In this document: one piece after another, positions 9,138 through 17,034 of the stretch | Layout of the letters: each line of letters begins with the position of its first letter | How positions within the stretch are numbered: the first letter of the stretch is position 1 | Source: Anaerolineae bacterium | GTDB taxonomy: Bacteria; Chloroflexota; Anaerolineae; Anaerolineales; E44-bin32 | DNA: 38,050 nt | Reading direction: 5' to 3' | NCBI GenBank assembly: GCA_030605795.1 | Contig: JAUWHR010000060.1 | Location: 1-38,050 of the forward strand | Notes under the pieces: generated by a model | The model's input: only the letters and a program-made list of their open reading frames with translations | Told to the model about the DNA's origin: nothing | The model's database searches: none | Program-made: the position numbers and the translations under genes

Positions 9138-9964
9138 GCGTCTCGATATGTGGATAAGCGAATCTCGGCTTGCTGAACCGCTTGTTTACTAATGGGATGG
9201 GTGAGGATCGCCAGTTCCACATCTCTCTCCTTGGCGTAGCCACTTTCGGCGAGCAGGATATCGTCGGGGTATCCTGGATGGCACATTAATTCGCATACAC
9301 CCGAGGGTAAATCGCCCAGAAGAGCAAGTAAATTCTCCTGAGTGGCTTTGAGCCCAAAAAAGCTGGCCAAAAAATTATCAGGATGGGGGACTTGAGAGGT
9401 CCTTAAGAGCTCCATAGCTCCATGGCAAGCAAAGGACAAGACGCTGGGGGGATAGACATCGATGAGGGCTTCTTGTGGGATATCGGAGGGGAATGATGGG
9501 CGGACGCCGCAACCGAATTCTTCAGCTAAATTAAGATATATTTCCCAGAGGGAAGGGTGAAATGCGACTATGTGATGGTGACTATCGAGGTGGTCAAGAG
9601 TTGCGCCAGTTGTGAGAAAGGCTTGGATTTGAGCACGAAATTCTATTTCAGCCTGAGTTGGGTCGAGACTATCGGGTGATTGCACAATGGCGACTCGCTC
9701 TCGAAAGTGACCCCGGGAGTCAAGCAAAGTCGGTATTTCTTCGGTGGGAGCGCAGGGAGGTCCGATGGTCAGGTTCAGGTGAACCCCAAGGCCGAGGCGT
9801 GGGCATTCATCTTGAGCTCTCCGGATTTGATCTAACACGTCCGGCATGTTGACCATGACCGTGGTGGTGGAGACCAATCCCTGGAGATGCGCTTGACGAA
9901 TACCTGATGAGACTCCCGGCGTGCGGCCGTAATCATCGGCATTGACGATCAAGGTGCTCGTCAT
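9110..9964 (-). CDS. ChbG/HpnK (YdjC) family carbohydrate deacetylase
   Basis: This family removes acetyl groups from N-acetylated sugars (chitobiose in ChbG) or from hopanoid sugar heads (HpnK), using a metal held by Asp and His. The 284-residue protein begins MTSTLIVNADDYGRTPGVS, with the family's NADDYG motif, and has the metal-binding HLDSHHHIVAFHPSLW segment and the C-terminal CELMCHPGYPD motif. It starts with ATGA overlap on the upstream lipid kinase gene. The pairing with a diacylglycerol-kinase-like gene hints at a glycolipid substrate; this is inference. Confidence 0.9.
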   Translation of the reverse strand: MTSTLIVNADDYGRTPGVSSGIRQAHLQGLVSTTTVMVNMPDVLDQIRRAQDECPRLGLGVHLNLTIGPPCAPTEEIPTLLDSRGHFRERVAIVQSPDSLDPTQAEIEFRAQIQAFLTTGATLDHLDSHHHIVAFHPSLWEIYLNLAEEFGCGVRPSFPSDIPQEALIDVYPPSVLSFACHGAMELLRTSQVPHPDNFLASFFGLKATQENLLALLGDLPSGVCELMCHPGYPDDILLAESGYAKERDVELAILTHPISKQAVQQAEIRLSTYRDAWNRPPVSS

Positions 9965-10851
9965 GGGGTGAGGATATCCAGCCGGTCAGGCAGAACCTGG
10001 TAATGGATTTCTGTGAGGTCGTGTGATTTGATTTCGCCATCGGCTTGGATCGGTGTGGCAGGTGAGGTGTGTATAGTCAAGCGCCGTGTGTGGTGTTGAT
10101 GGATGGCTGGATCATTGACATAGTTGCCGCTGATAGCTCGAGGCAGCAGACCAAGCATACGTAATCGGGTTGGGGCATAGCCATAGACGAAAGTGAGTAA
10201 GCCGTCGGTTGGGTCAGCGGCGGGGGTCATGTGGAAAAGACCGCCGGTTATCGGGCAGTTGCCCACTGATACTAGTGAGACTGGGCCATGGTAGCTGCCA
10301 TCATCCCACTCTAAACGCATCGTCCATTCTGGTTTCTGATTAATGGCGCGCAGGGCAGCCACCAGGTAGCGGATCACACCCCGCAGTCTGACCATACGGA
10401 TGTTGTAGATCGAGACTACTGGTTCAAGCCCTACCGCTGAGTTGTTGTCGAAGACCCACTCGTTTGCTTTACCTAAGTCGATGCGGCGGGTCACCCCTCC
10501 GGCGATGGCCTGAGCGGCTTCGTTTAGGTTGAGCGGCAACCCTAGATTGACCGGCAGGTCATTGGCTGTACCCAGTGGGATGATTCCCAACGGCCCAAGG
10601 ACGCCCTCAGGCTTCGCCCGGTACAGACCATTCACCACTTCGCCGAAGGTGCCGTCGCCTCCGGCGGCGATGATGGGGCTGTAGCCATCCCTGACGGCTG
10701 TCTCAGCTAGCGACACAACCTGGCCGGGCTCCTCCGACTGAACCAACTCGTATTCGATCCCCGCAGCTTGCAGAGCTTCCTCGGCTTCGGGTTTACGGCG
10801 CAGCGCGTTCCAACGAGCGGCGTATGGGTTGAAGATAACTTTAGCTGTCAT
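9961..10851 (-). CDS. Diacylglycerol kinase family lipid kinase (DagK/YegS-like)
   Basis: The DAGK catalytic domain phosphorylates a lipid hydroxyl with ATP. The 296-residue protein starts KVIFNPYAARWNALRRK and has the nucleotide-binding GGDGTFGEVVNGL loop and the LGIIPLGTANDLPVNLGLPL segment, both diagnostic. The C-terminal domain ends with IQADGEIKSHD, equivalent to the family DGE motif. A GAGGT Shine-Dalgarno site overlaps the mgtE stop and lies 6 bases before the ATG. The exact lipid (diacylglycerol, ceramide-like or other) cannot be told. Confidence 0.92.
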   Translation of the reverse strand: MTAKVIFNPYAARWNALRRKPEAEEALQAAGIEYELVQSEEPGQVVSLAETAVRDGYSPIIAAGGDGTFGEVVNGLYRAKPEGVLGPLGIIPLGTANDLPVNLGLPLNLNEAAQAIAGGVTRRIDLGKANEWVFDNNSAVGLEPVVSIYNIRMVRLRGVIRYLVAALRAINQKPEWTMRLEWDDGSYHGPVSLVSVGNCPITGGLFHMTPAADPTDGLLTFVYGYAPTRLRMLGLLPRAISGNYVNDPAIHQHHTRRLTIHTSPATPIQADGEIKSHDLTEIHYQVLPDRLDILTP

Positions 10852-10855
10852 TGGA

Positions 10856-12208
10856 TTACCTCAAGTAGGGAAGAAATTGTACTGCCAGGGTAAGGAAGAG
10901 CGCAAAGCCGAAACTGTCGGTCACTGCGGTAACCAAGACCGAGGAGGCCAGGGCTGGATCCAACCTAAGAGCTTTCAACCCAAGCGGGACCATCGTTCCA
11001 ATGATCCCAGCAATAAGCATATTACCTACAAGGGCTAAGCCAAGTACCAAGCCCAATACCGGGTTGCCCTTCCATAGGAACACGCCCAAACCTGCCACAA
11101 TGCCAACTGAAAGGCCCTGCAAAAGACCGATGGCGGCCTCCTTCAGTATCGTTCGCCACGCATCGTGGAGCTCGAGATCACCAAGCGCTATTGCGCGCAC
11201 AATGATGGCTAGACTCTGAGTGGCTGAGTTGCCTCCAAGACCGGCGACGACGGAGAGGAAGACTGCCAGGAGAGCGACTTGGGCGATAATCGATTCAAAT
11301 TGGGAGATCACCCAAGAAGCAAAAAACGCTGTGAGGGCGTTGAGGAAGAGCCAAGGTAGCCGGCGCTGGACAGAGAGGCTGATTGGGCTGTCGATCGATA
11401 GATCGGGGTCGGAGACGTTTGCCAGTCGATAGATATCCTCCGTGGCTTCTTCTTCTAGCACATCCACCAGGTCGTCATAGGTTATTACACCACGTAGCAC
11501 TCCCGTCTCATCGACGACCGGCAGCGCGGCTAGGTCATAACGAACCATCAGCCGGGCGGCTTCCTCCTGATCCATGTCAGTAGTAACGTAGACAACATCA
11601 GGGTCCATGAAAGACTCGACCCTGGCGGTAGGTTCAGCGACCACCAGATCCCGCAATCCGACAATGCCCACTAACTGGCGGTCCTGATTAATCACATTGA
11701 GGTAGTAGGGTGTTTCTTCTTCAGGACTGACTTGACGTAGAAATTCTATCGCTTGCCAGGCAGTGGTATGTGGGCGCAGTGCGATGAAGGAGGTGGTCAT
11801 TAAACCACCCGCGGTTTCATCCGGGTAACCCAGGAGGGGGATTACCTCATCGGCATCCTCCATTTCAGCCAGTGCCTCTGCAACGAGCTCAGGGGGTAAA
11901 TCCCCTAGTACATCGGCAGCCTCATCTGGCTCCATCTCGTCAAGAACGTCTGCCAGTCTCTCTGTGGGCAGCACCTCCGCCACATTTGCTGCTTCATCGT
12001 CCTCCAATTCTTCCAGCAAGTCGGCCACCGTAGGTATATCCATACGCGGCAGCAGCGTCGCTTGGTATTTGTCGTTGAGATCGGAGAAAGCGTCGGCCCT
12101 ATCAGCCGGGTGCAAACGAATCAGAGCTGCGATGGCATTTAAGATCTGACCCGATTCCAGGGCTGCACGGACCTCCTCCAAAGTAAGATCGATTTGAGAC
12201 TGCTCCAA
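10856..12208 (-). CDS. mgtE: Magnesium transporter MgtE
   Basis: MgtE is a Mg2+-gated magnesium channel of the inner membrane. The layout is complete: a superhelical N domain rich in acidic residues, a CBS pair (GGLMTTSFIALRP to GVITYDDLVDVLEEEATEDI) that senses Mg2+, the plug helix, and five transmembrane segments. The pore Asp is seen in DPALASSVLVTAVTDSFGF. There is no ATG start. The TTG at 12208 is preferred because GGGAG (12220-12216) lies 7 bases upstream and the start falls just after the end of the ancestral NIL frame; a TTG at 12229 has no such site. It heads the run leading to the lipid kinase, four bases downstream. Confidence 0.95.
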   Translation of the reverse strand: MEQSQIDLTLEEVRAALESGQILNAIAALIRLHPADRADAFSDLNDKYQATLLPRMDIPTVADLLEELEDDEAANVAEVLPTERLADVLDEMEPDEAADVLGDLPPELVAEALAEMEDADEVIPLLGYPDETAGGLMTTSFIALRPHTTAWQAIEFLRQVSPEEETPYYLNVINQDRQLVGIVGLRDLVVAEPTARVESFMDPDVVYVTTDMDQEEAARLMVRYDLAALPVVDETGVLRGVITYDDLVDVLEEEATEDIYRLANVSDPDLSIDSPISLSVQRRLPWLFLNALTAFFASWVISQFESIIAQVALLAVFLSVVAGLGGNSATQSLAIIVRAIALGDLELHDAWRTILKEAAIGLLQGLSVGIVAGLGVFLWKGNPVLGLVLGLALVGNMLIAGIIGTMVPLGLKALRLDPALASSVLVTAVTDSFGFALFLTLAVQFLPYLR

Positions 12209-12221
12209 TGATGGTCTCCCT

Positions 12222-12446
12222 TCAGTCAATCAACACTACTTCGATACCTTCTTCTTCCAGTCATGCGATCGCCCGTTCGATCATCTCCTCCTTGCCTGTG
12301 GTCAAAACCTCTACCCATCCTTCCTCAAGTGTGATGTGTGCCTGGCGAAAATTAACAGTGATCTCATAGCGTTTTACTAATTTGTTAATGATGGGTTGGC
12401 TGAGAAGGGATGGCGAGTAGTTCAAACGAAGGACGCGAGTTGGCAT
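12222..12446 (-). pseudogene. NIL-domain protein interrupted by an in-frame TGA
   Basis: The NIL domain is a small ligand-sensing fold known from MetN and from stand-alone proteins. The frame from the ATG at 12446 (AAGGGAG upstream) reads RVLRLNYSPSLLSQPIINKL and continues through QAHITLEEGWVEVLTTG to ERAIA, then meets TGA at 12263-12261. After that codon the same frame continues with LEEEGIEVVLID and a second TGA at 12224-12222. Family members carry Trp at this place (AIAWLEEEG-like), so a single TGG to TGA change has probably truncated it. A truncated 61-residue product could still fold in part. TGA is the normal stop of many genes here, so recoding is unlikely. A sequencing error is the other explanation. 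Confidence 0.7.
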
Positions 12447-12620
12447 GGCTGTCTCCCTTTTAGGGACATCGGCGGCTGATCGGTGAAAATAGAACCGCCT
12501 GGACCGGCGATTTTAGCATCTGGAACAGAGGGTGTCAAAGATAAGGGGACGCTTCAAGATAGAAGCATGGATAGGATAAGTTAGGTTAGTCCGATTGGGT
12601 AACAACAATCTTGTGTATCG

Positions 12621-13182
12621 TCATATACCGAACGATCGTAGTTTCATCTCAGGAGGCTGATAAAATCTGGTTCGCGTCCTGAGTGCGTCTGAGTTCCCCC
12701 AGTTAGCAGCAGGCATTTCGCCATCCACATGTAAAACAGCTAGATCGGCATAAATATCCATCCCCACCAGATTGGCAGGCAGGGTTGTTCCATCGGCGAA
12801 GATAATCTCGAGGCTCTCAGCGCCGTCAACCACATGATTATTAGTCACGATGTAACCGTCGTTTTAGATGATTACCCCTGAACCAGAAGCTGTTCGCTCG
12901 ATTGAAGGGCTAAATAGGGTCCTCTGAGTCGGTAGATTATTAATTACACACGACTGATGGGCCCACATGGGCGACGGCGTCTGTGACAGCAGTGCTAATA
13001 TCGACGTTTACAGGGATGAGAGGGGATGCCTCGAATGCGGGTTGAACTGAGGGAGTGGGTACCTGACGAATGATCGCGTAGACTACGTCGCCCCCAGTAA
13101 GCCCGCCTAACAGGCTGGTGAAGATCACCGCGATTAACCAGGGGATTATGGATCTCGAGATCGTATTCCGCAGGCGATTGAT
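12621..13182 (-). pseudogene. HtrA/DegP-type serine protease, decayed fragment
   Basis: HtrA proteases are membrane-anchored trypsin-like enzymes with a PDZ domain. Here only the N-terminal third survives. A membrane anchor (IIPWLIAVIFTSLLGGLTGG) and the lead-in STAVTDAVAHVGPSVV are in one frame up to a stop at 12940. After a one-base shift near 12948 the frame continues VINNLPTQRTLFSPSIERTA, meets TAA at 12866-12864 where homologs read through, and goes on with GYIVTNNHVVDGAES (catalytic His) and DLAVLHVDGE (catalytic Asp). It ends soon after GNSDALR, so the catalytic Ser loop and PDZ domain are missing. An ATC stands where the ATG would be expected (13182). Confidence 0.8.
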
Positions 13183-13202
13183 GAAGACCGTATGGCAGTG
13201 AT

Positions 13203-13913
13203 TTACCGGCGGCGTCGTCCGCTTATTCCACCCACCAAGCTGATATAGTAAAGGAGCTGAAGCAGGGCCGCGGCCAGAGCAGCGACATAGGTGAATGCGG
13301 CGGCGTTTAATACCGCCTTCACCCCTCGCCGGTCTTCTATCGTCTGAATGAGACCGCTCTGTGCTAGAAGTGCCTGGGCGCGAGCAGAGGCGTTCAATTC
13401 CACGGGCAGGGTAGCTAGGGAGAAAACCGCGCCTATAGCAAAAGCCATTACTCCTATCCATGCCAACTGAGTGCCAAAGGCGCCACGGATGAACAACCCG
13501 ATAAGGATCAAGATCCAACCCAGGTTGGAACCAATGTTGGCCGCTGGTACGATAGCCGCTCGGAAACGAAGTGGAAAGTAGTCATCCCTATCCTGAAGGG
13601 CGTGGCCAATTTCATGAGCTGCGATCGCCAGGGAGGCGACCGATTGTTCTTGGGCTACTGCAGGTGAGAGGCGGAGTGTTTGGCTGCGTGGATCATAGTG
13701 ATCGCTCAACCTTCCCCGAGCGCCTTCCAGTGTGACCTGAAGCAGATTGCCGTAACCGAGCAGGCGTCGGGCAGCCTCAGCTCCAGTGATATTGTTGCTG
13801 TTGCGAACCTGACTCCATTTTCGATAGGTTGATTTGACCCAAAGCTGAGCCAATATAACTAGTAGGAACGCAGGTAGCATGTAGACCATATAAGATGGAC
13901 TCCATAGAAACAT
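13203..13913 (-). CDS. Neutral zinc metallopeptidase, YugP type
   Basis: A membrane metallopeptidase of the YugP/Zn_peptidase_2 family with 236 residues. The N-terminal membrane helix (YMLPAFLLVILAQLWV) is followed by the GAEAARRLL segment, the SDHYDPRSQTLRLSPAV block typical of YugP, and the zinc motif HEIGH in AIAAHEIGHALQ. Two to three further hydrophobic segments (GWILILIGLFIRGAF, LAWIGVMAFAIGAVFSLA) follow, with LPVELNASARA carrying a probable third zinc ligand (Glu). The ATG at 13913 has AGGAGG 8 bases upstream. The substrate is unknown. It lies between the decayed HtrA gene and the S41 protease gene, a group of envelope proteolysis genes. Confidence 0.9.
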   Translation of the reverse strand: MFLWSPSYMVYMLPAFLLVILAQLWVKSTYRKWSQVRNSNNITGAEAARRLLGYGNLLQVTLEGARGRLSDHYDPRSQTLRLSPAVAQEQSVASLAIAAHEIGHALQDRDDYFPLRFRAAIVPAANIGSNLGWILILIGLFIRGAFGTQLAWIGVMAFAIGAVFSLATLPVELNASARAQALLAQSGLIQTIEDRRGVKAVLNAAAFTYVAALAAALLQLLYYISLVGGISGRRRR

Positions 13914-13956
13914 CGTTCTTACCTCCTCATGTCATTTTCTGCAGTCAGCAATGGGT

Positions 13957-15228
13957 TTATTCTTCACCCATGCTTAGTAGTTCAATCGCTTTCTCTAGTT
14001 GAACGTCGCGCTTAGCTTCGATATCCTCTTCCGTCAGCAATACTTCGAAGTCAGGTGTTAGGCCTAGCTCGTGGATCTCCTGCCCGTGGGGGGTGAGCCA
14101 GCGGGCGATGGTAATCCTGATCGCGCCTCCGTAATTCGGGAGCGGTATCCAGCTTTGGATTGCGGCTTTACCGAATGTGACTTCACCCACCAGCAGACCA
14201 CGTTCGTAATCCTGGATAGCGCCGGCGACGATCTCGGAGGCGGAGGCTGAACCACCATTAACCAGTACGACAAGGGGAATCTCGGTCGCTAATCCCCCAG
14301 GCTGTGCTTCGTAGACATGCTCGGTCCCGTCGCCGAAATATTCGGTCATTATTATTCCCTCGGATATGAACTCTGATGCAACCTCAATCGTGGTGTTGAG
14401 AAGCCCGCCGCCATTGAAACGGAGATCGAGGATGAGACCTTTGGGGTTTTGCGCGAGGAGCGTATCTAGGGCCTGGCGAAGGTCCTGGACAGTTTCGTCG
14501 GCGAAGGTGAAAAGGTGGATGTAGGCGATGTTCTCTTCCAGCATCTCACTCTCGATGCTGGGGAGGATAATAGTCTCACGGATGATCTCGAATTCGAGCA
14601 GCTCAGGCTCTCCCTCGCGGCGGATGGTAAGGGTTACGGAGGTGCCGGCTGGGCCAAGTACCCGTCGGATGACGAGGTTTCCATCCACGCCGGTCATATC
14701 CTCTCCATCAATCGCGATTACCTCATCGCCTGGCTTTAGACCGGCTTTTTCAGCCGGGGAATTGGGCATGGGAGAGACGATGGTCAGGAATTCGGTATCG
14801 GGGTCAACCCAGGCGCCAATACCTTCATATGATCCTTCTAGTGGCATGTTGGCCTGGATGTATTCGTCGGGATCCATATAGGAAGTATGAGGGTCATCCA
14901 ATGCGTCGAGCATGCCGCGGACAGCGCCACGGATTAACTCCATGTCATCAACCGGTTGGTCGACGAACTGGTCGTGGATGATTTCCCAGATTCCCCAGAA
15001 TGGCTCAAAGAATGTTTCAATATCTTCAGATGTAGTAGGGAGCGGAAGAGCGGTTTCGTTTGGGGATTCTATGCTCGTTGGGGGTGCAATCACTGTAGGA
15101 CTTTCAATAATCACGCTCTCTCTTTGCGGTAGTCTTATGCCCACAACTAAGCCCGCGGAGAAGAGAGCAGTGGCCAGGATGGCGCCAATTACCCCTCCAA
15201 AGAGTATCACCCTCAACCTAGAAGACAT
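13957..15228 (-). CDS. S41 family carboxyl-terminal processing protease
   Basis: The CtpA-type enzyme cuts C-terminal segments of envelope proteins. The 423-residue protein has an N-terminal anchor (VIGAILATALFSAGLVVGI) and a helical lead-in, and a PDZ domain near 135-215 (GIGAWVDPDTEFLTIVSPMP, GLKPGDEVIAIDG). The protease core has LRFNGGGLL, the Ser motif NGGSASASEIV and the Lys in VTFGKAAIQ, the Ser-Lys pair of the family. AGGAGGTG precedes the ATG by 7 bases. A perfect TATAAT on the minus strand (15286-15281) gives a leader of about 45 bases. Confidence 0.93.
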   Translation of the reverse strand: MSSRLRVILFGGVIGAILATALFSAGLVVGIRLPQRESVIIESPTVIAPPTSIESPNETALPLPTTSEDIETFFEPFWGIWEIIHDQFVDQPVDDMELIRGAVRGMLDALDDPHTSYMDPDEYIQANMPLEGSYEGIGAWVDPDTEFLTIVSPMPNSPAEKAGLKPGDEVIAIDGEDMTGVDGNLVIRRVLGPAGTSVTLTIRREGEPELLEFEIIRETIILPSIESEMLEENIAYIHLFTFADETVQDLRQALDTLLAQNPKGLILDLRFNGGGLLNTTIEVASEFISEGIIMTEYFGDGTEHVYEAQPGGLATEIPLVVLVNGGSASASEIVAGAIQDYERGLLVGEVTFGKAAIQSWIPLPNYGGAIRITIARWLTPHGQEIHELGLTPDFEVLLTEEDIEAKRDVQLEKAIELLSMGEE

Positions 15229-15280
15229 TGTTTAACACCTCCTACACATCAGTTTAGATGTGTTGCTACAATACCACGTT

Positions 15281-15286
15281 ATTATA
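15281..15286 (-). promoter_or_regulatory. -10 element for the S41 protease gene
   Basis: A perfect TATAAT on the minus strand. The -35 region at 16-18 bases upstream falls in the TTTTTTCA end of the repeat at 15296-15348 and matches the consensus poorly (TTTTCA at best). The promoter may be weak or may use an extended element; the repeat ends only about 10 bases upstream of the hexamer. Confidence 0.45.
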
Positions 15287-15295
15287 AGAATCATA

Positions 15296-15348
15296 TGAGT
15301 GCACTGAAAAAACTACCCTCGAGGAGTGGAGAGGGGTATATGTGGGGT
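15296..15348 (+). repeat. Dispersed palindromic repeat, copy 2 (right arm only)
   Basis: The 53 bases start TGAGTGCACTGAAAAAAC and end GGTATATGTGGGG, matching the reverse complement of 48-100 almost base for base and the right half of the complete element at 35290-35412. The other half is missing; the sequence after it (TTGAATTGCG) is unrelated to the left arm. Confidence 0.8.
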
Positions 15349-15786
15349 TGAATTGCGCGTCTCGGATACTAGTTGATTACGGTTCTTCCATCGAATCTTA
15401 TACACCCAAAGCGACGACATAATCTCGTCTGACAACCACTGGATTTGGAGAAGAATGCACAGCGACCGACCTCCTCGGTGAACCCTACTAGCTGTTAAGC
15501 TCGGCCAATTGGAGTCCTCAAATCCAGGCATACCCGTGATAAATGCACCACCTGTGTGGCTGCTGGGTCAAAGCCACCGGGTACTACCAGGATAAACGCC
15601 CAGCGGTAATTCAGATCATCTCTCCCCACGCCGTGATCCCCTTTACCATGAGATGATTGCTCAATTCAAGTACATGCGACACCGTCTGCAACTCCAGACA
15701 ACTCGGACGATAAGCAATATACAACGCTACTTCCTGGTTGCATCGGTGTTAATGCTTTGTACCACTTAAAGTTAAGGAGCGAGGGC
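15349..15786. other. Intergenic stretch between S41 protease and fabF, possible gene remnant
   Basis: No intact gene is supported. On the minus strand one frame from about 15750 to 15508 has only one internal stop (TGA near 15666) and reads protein-like text such as YRWAFILVVPGGFDP and AATQVVHLSRVCLDL before a TAA. No family was recognised, so a decayed gene is only possible. The Shine-Dalgarno site AAGGAG of fabF lies at 15774-15779. No convincing promoter pair for the fabF operon was found. Confidence 0.3.
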
Positions 15787-17034
15787 ATGGGAAGACGTGT
15801 TGTCATCACTGGGCTGGGCGCGGTCACACCGCTGGGGAACGACGTCCCCTCCCTTTGGGAGGGGTTACTGGCAGGTCGCAGCGGAGTTGGCCCCATCACT
15901 TTGTTCGATCCATCCAATTTAGAAGTACAAATCGCGGCCGAGGTCAAGGACTTCGATCCGGTAGCTCTCTTCGGTCGGCGGAAGGCTCGGCGGAATGCTC
16001 GTTTCACGCTTTTCGCGCTAGAGGCCGCCCACCAGGCTATTATCGACGCTAGGCTACAGCCCGAACGAGGAGATAGACGAGAGATTGGGGTGCTTATCGG
16101 CACCGCCATCGGCGGGATCATCACCATGTTGGAAAACTTTCAGGTCCTCCAGAAGCGTGGTCCTCGGCGGGTCAGCCCGTTCATGGTGCCGATGATGATG
16201 CCAAATGCCGCTTCGGCCGCCATAGCCATCGCATATGGTTTGCGAGGTCCGAACCTCTCTATTTCCTCCGCCTGTGCCACCGGTTCCCATGCCATCGGCG
16301 AGGCGGCGGAGATGATCCGCCGAGGACAGGTCGAGGTAATGCTCAGCGGAGGGAGTGAAGCGGTTATCTGTCCGCTCTCCCTGTCAGGAATTAAGAATAT
16401 GGGGGCCCTCTCCACCCGTAATGAAGAACCCAAGCGAGCCAGCCGACCCTTCGACGCCAACCGTGATGGTTTCGTGATGGGCGAGGGGGCCGGGGTGTTG
16501 ACGCTGGAGAGTCTGGAACACGCTCGCGCTCGCGGGGTGCGAATTTACTGCGAGCTTATTGGATACGGAGCCACTGCCGACGCCTATCATATCACCGCGC
16601 CGGATGAGACGGGCCAAGGAGCGGCAAGAGCGATGGAGCAGGCACTCAGCTACGCTGGTCTAGCCCCAGAGGAGATAGACTACATCAACGCCCACGGCAC
16701 AAGTACTTCTCTCAATGACCACACTGAAACTCTAGCCATCCGCGCTGTTTTTGGCCCTCACGCCAACCGCCTGGCAGTTAGTTCCACCAAGTCAATGATC
16801 GGCCACCTGCTTGGAGCCGCAGGGGCTGCCGAGGCCATCGCTTGTGTCAAGAGCCTTGAGACCGGTTGGGTCCATCCGACTATCAACTATGAGACACCTG
16901 ACCCTGAATGCGACCTGGATTATGTGCCAAACCAGGCACGACAATTGGAGCCTCGGGTGGTCCTCTCAAATTCCTTCGGCTTCGGTGGCCACAATGGCTG
17001 TCTGATTTTTCGCCGCTGGGAGGAGGCAGGTTGA
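15787..17034 (+). CDS. fabF: 3-oxoacyl-ACP synthase II (FabF)
   Basis: FabF elongates acyl-ACP with malonyl-ACP in fatty acid synthesis. The 415-residue protein starts GRRVVITGLGAVTPLGND and carries the nucleophile Cys163 (SSACATGSHAIGEA), the two active-site His residues (NAHGTSTSLND and KSMIGHLLGAAGAAE) and the C-terminal NSFGFGGHNG loop. The ATG at 15787 has AAGGAG 7 bases upstream; the frame extends ten codons further but without a better site. It is the first gene of a seven-gene fatty-acid operon and overlaps fabH as TTGA. Confidence 0.97.
   Translation: MGRRVVITGLGAVTPLGNDVPSLWEGLLAGRSGVGPITLFDPSNLEVQIAAEVKDFDPVALFGRRKARRNARFTLFALEAAHQAIIDARLQPERGDRREIGVLIGTAIGGIITMLENFQVLQKRGPRRVSPFMVPMMMPNAASAAIAIAYGLRGPNLSISSACATGSHAIGEAAEMIRRGQVEVMLSGGSEAVICPLSLSGIKNMGALSTRNEEPKRASRPFDANRDGFVMGEGAGVLTLESLEHARARGVRIYCELIGYGATADAYHITAPDETGQGAARAMEQALSYAGLAPEEIDYINAHGTSTSLNDHTETLAIRAVFGPHANRLAVSSTKSMIGHLLGAAGAAEAIACVKSLETGWVHPTINYETPDPECDLDYVPNQARQLEPRVVLSNSFGFGGHNGCLIFRRWEEAG

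Noticed and set aside
12261..12263. TGA recoded as tryptophan or selenocysteine
   Set aside because: TGA is used as the ordinary stop in many overlapping gene pairs here, and no recoding element was seen.
12940..13518. Single 192-codon minus-strand gene
   Set aside because: The first two thirds are a shifted frame of the YugP gene; only the last 80 codons belong to the decayed HtrA gene.
15541..15610. T-box-like text (GGGTACTACCAGG) before fabF
   Set aside because: It does not match the T-box sequence, and no specifier structure or terminator could be drawn.
15666..16127. Long minus-strand open frame opposite fabF
   Set aside because: Mostly the reverse frame of fabF, whose codon pattern and motifs are clear; only its tail beyond fabF was considered as a remnant.
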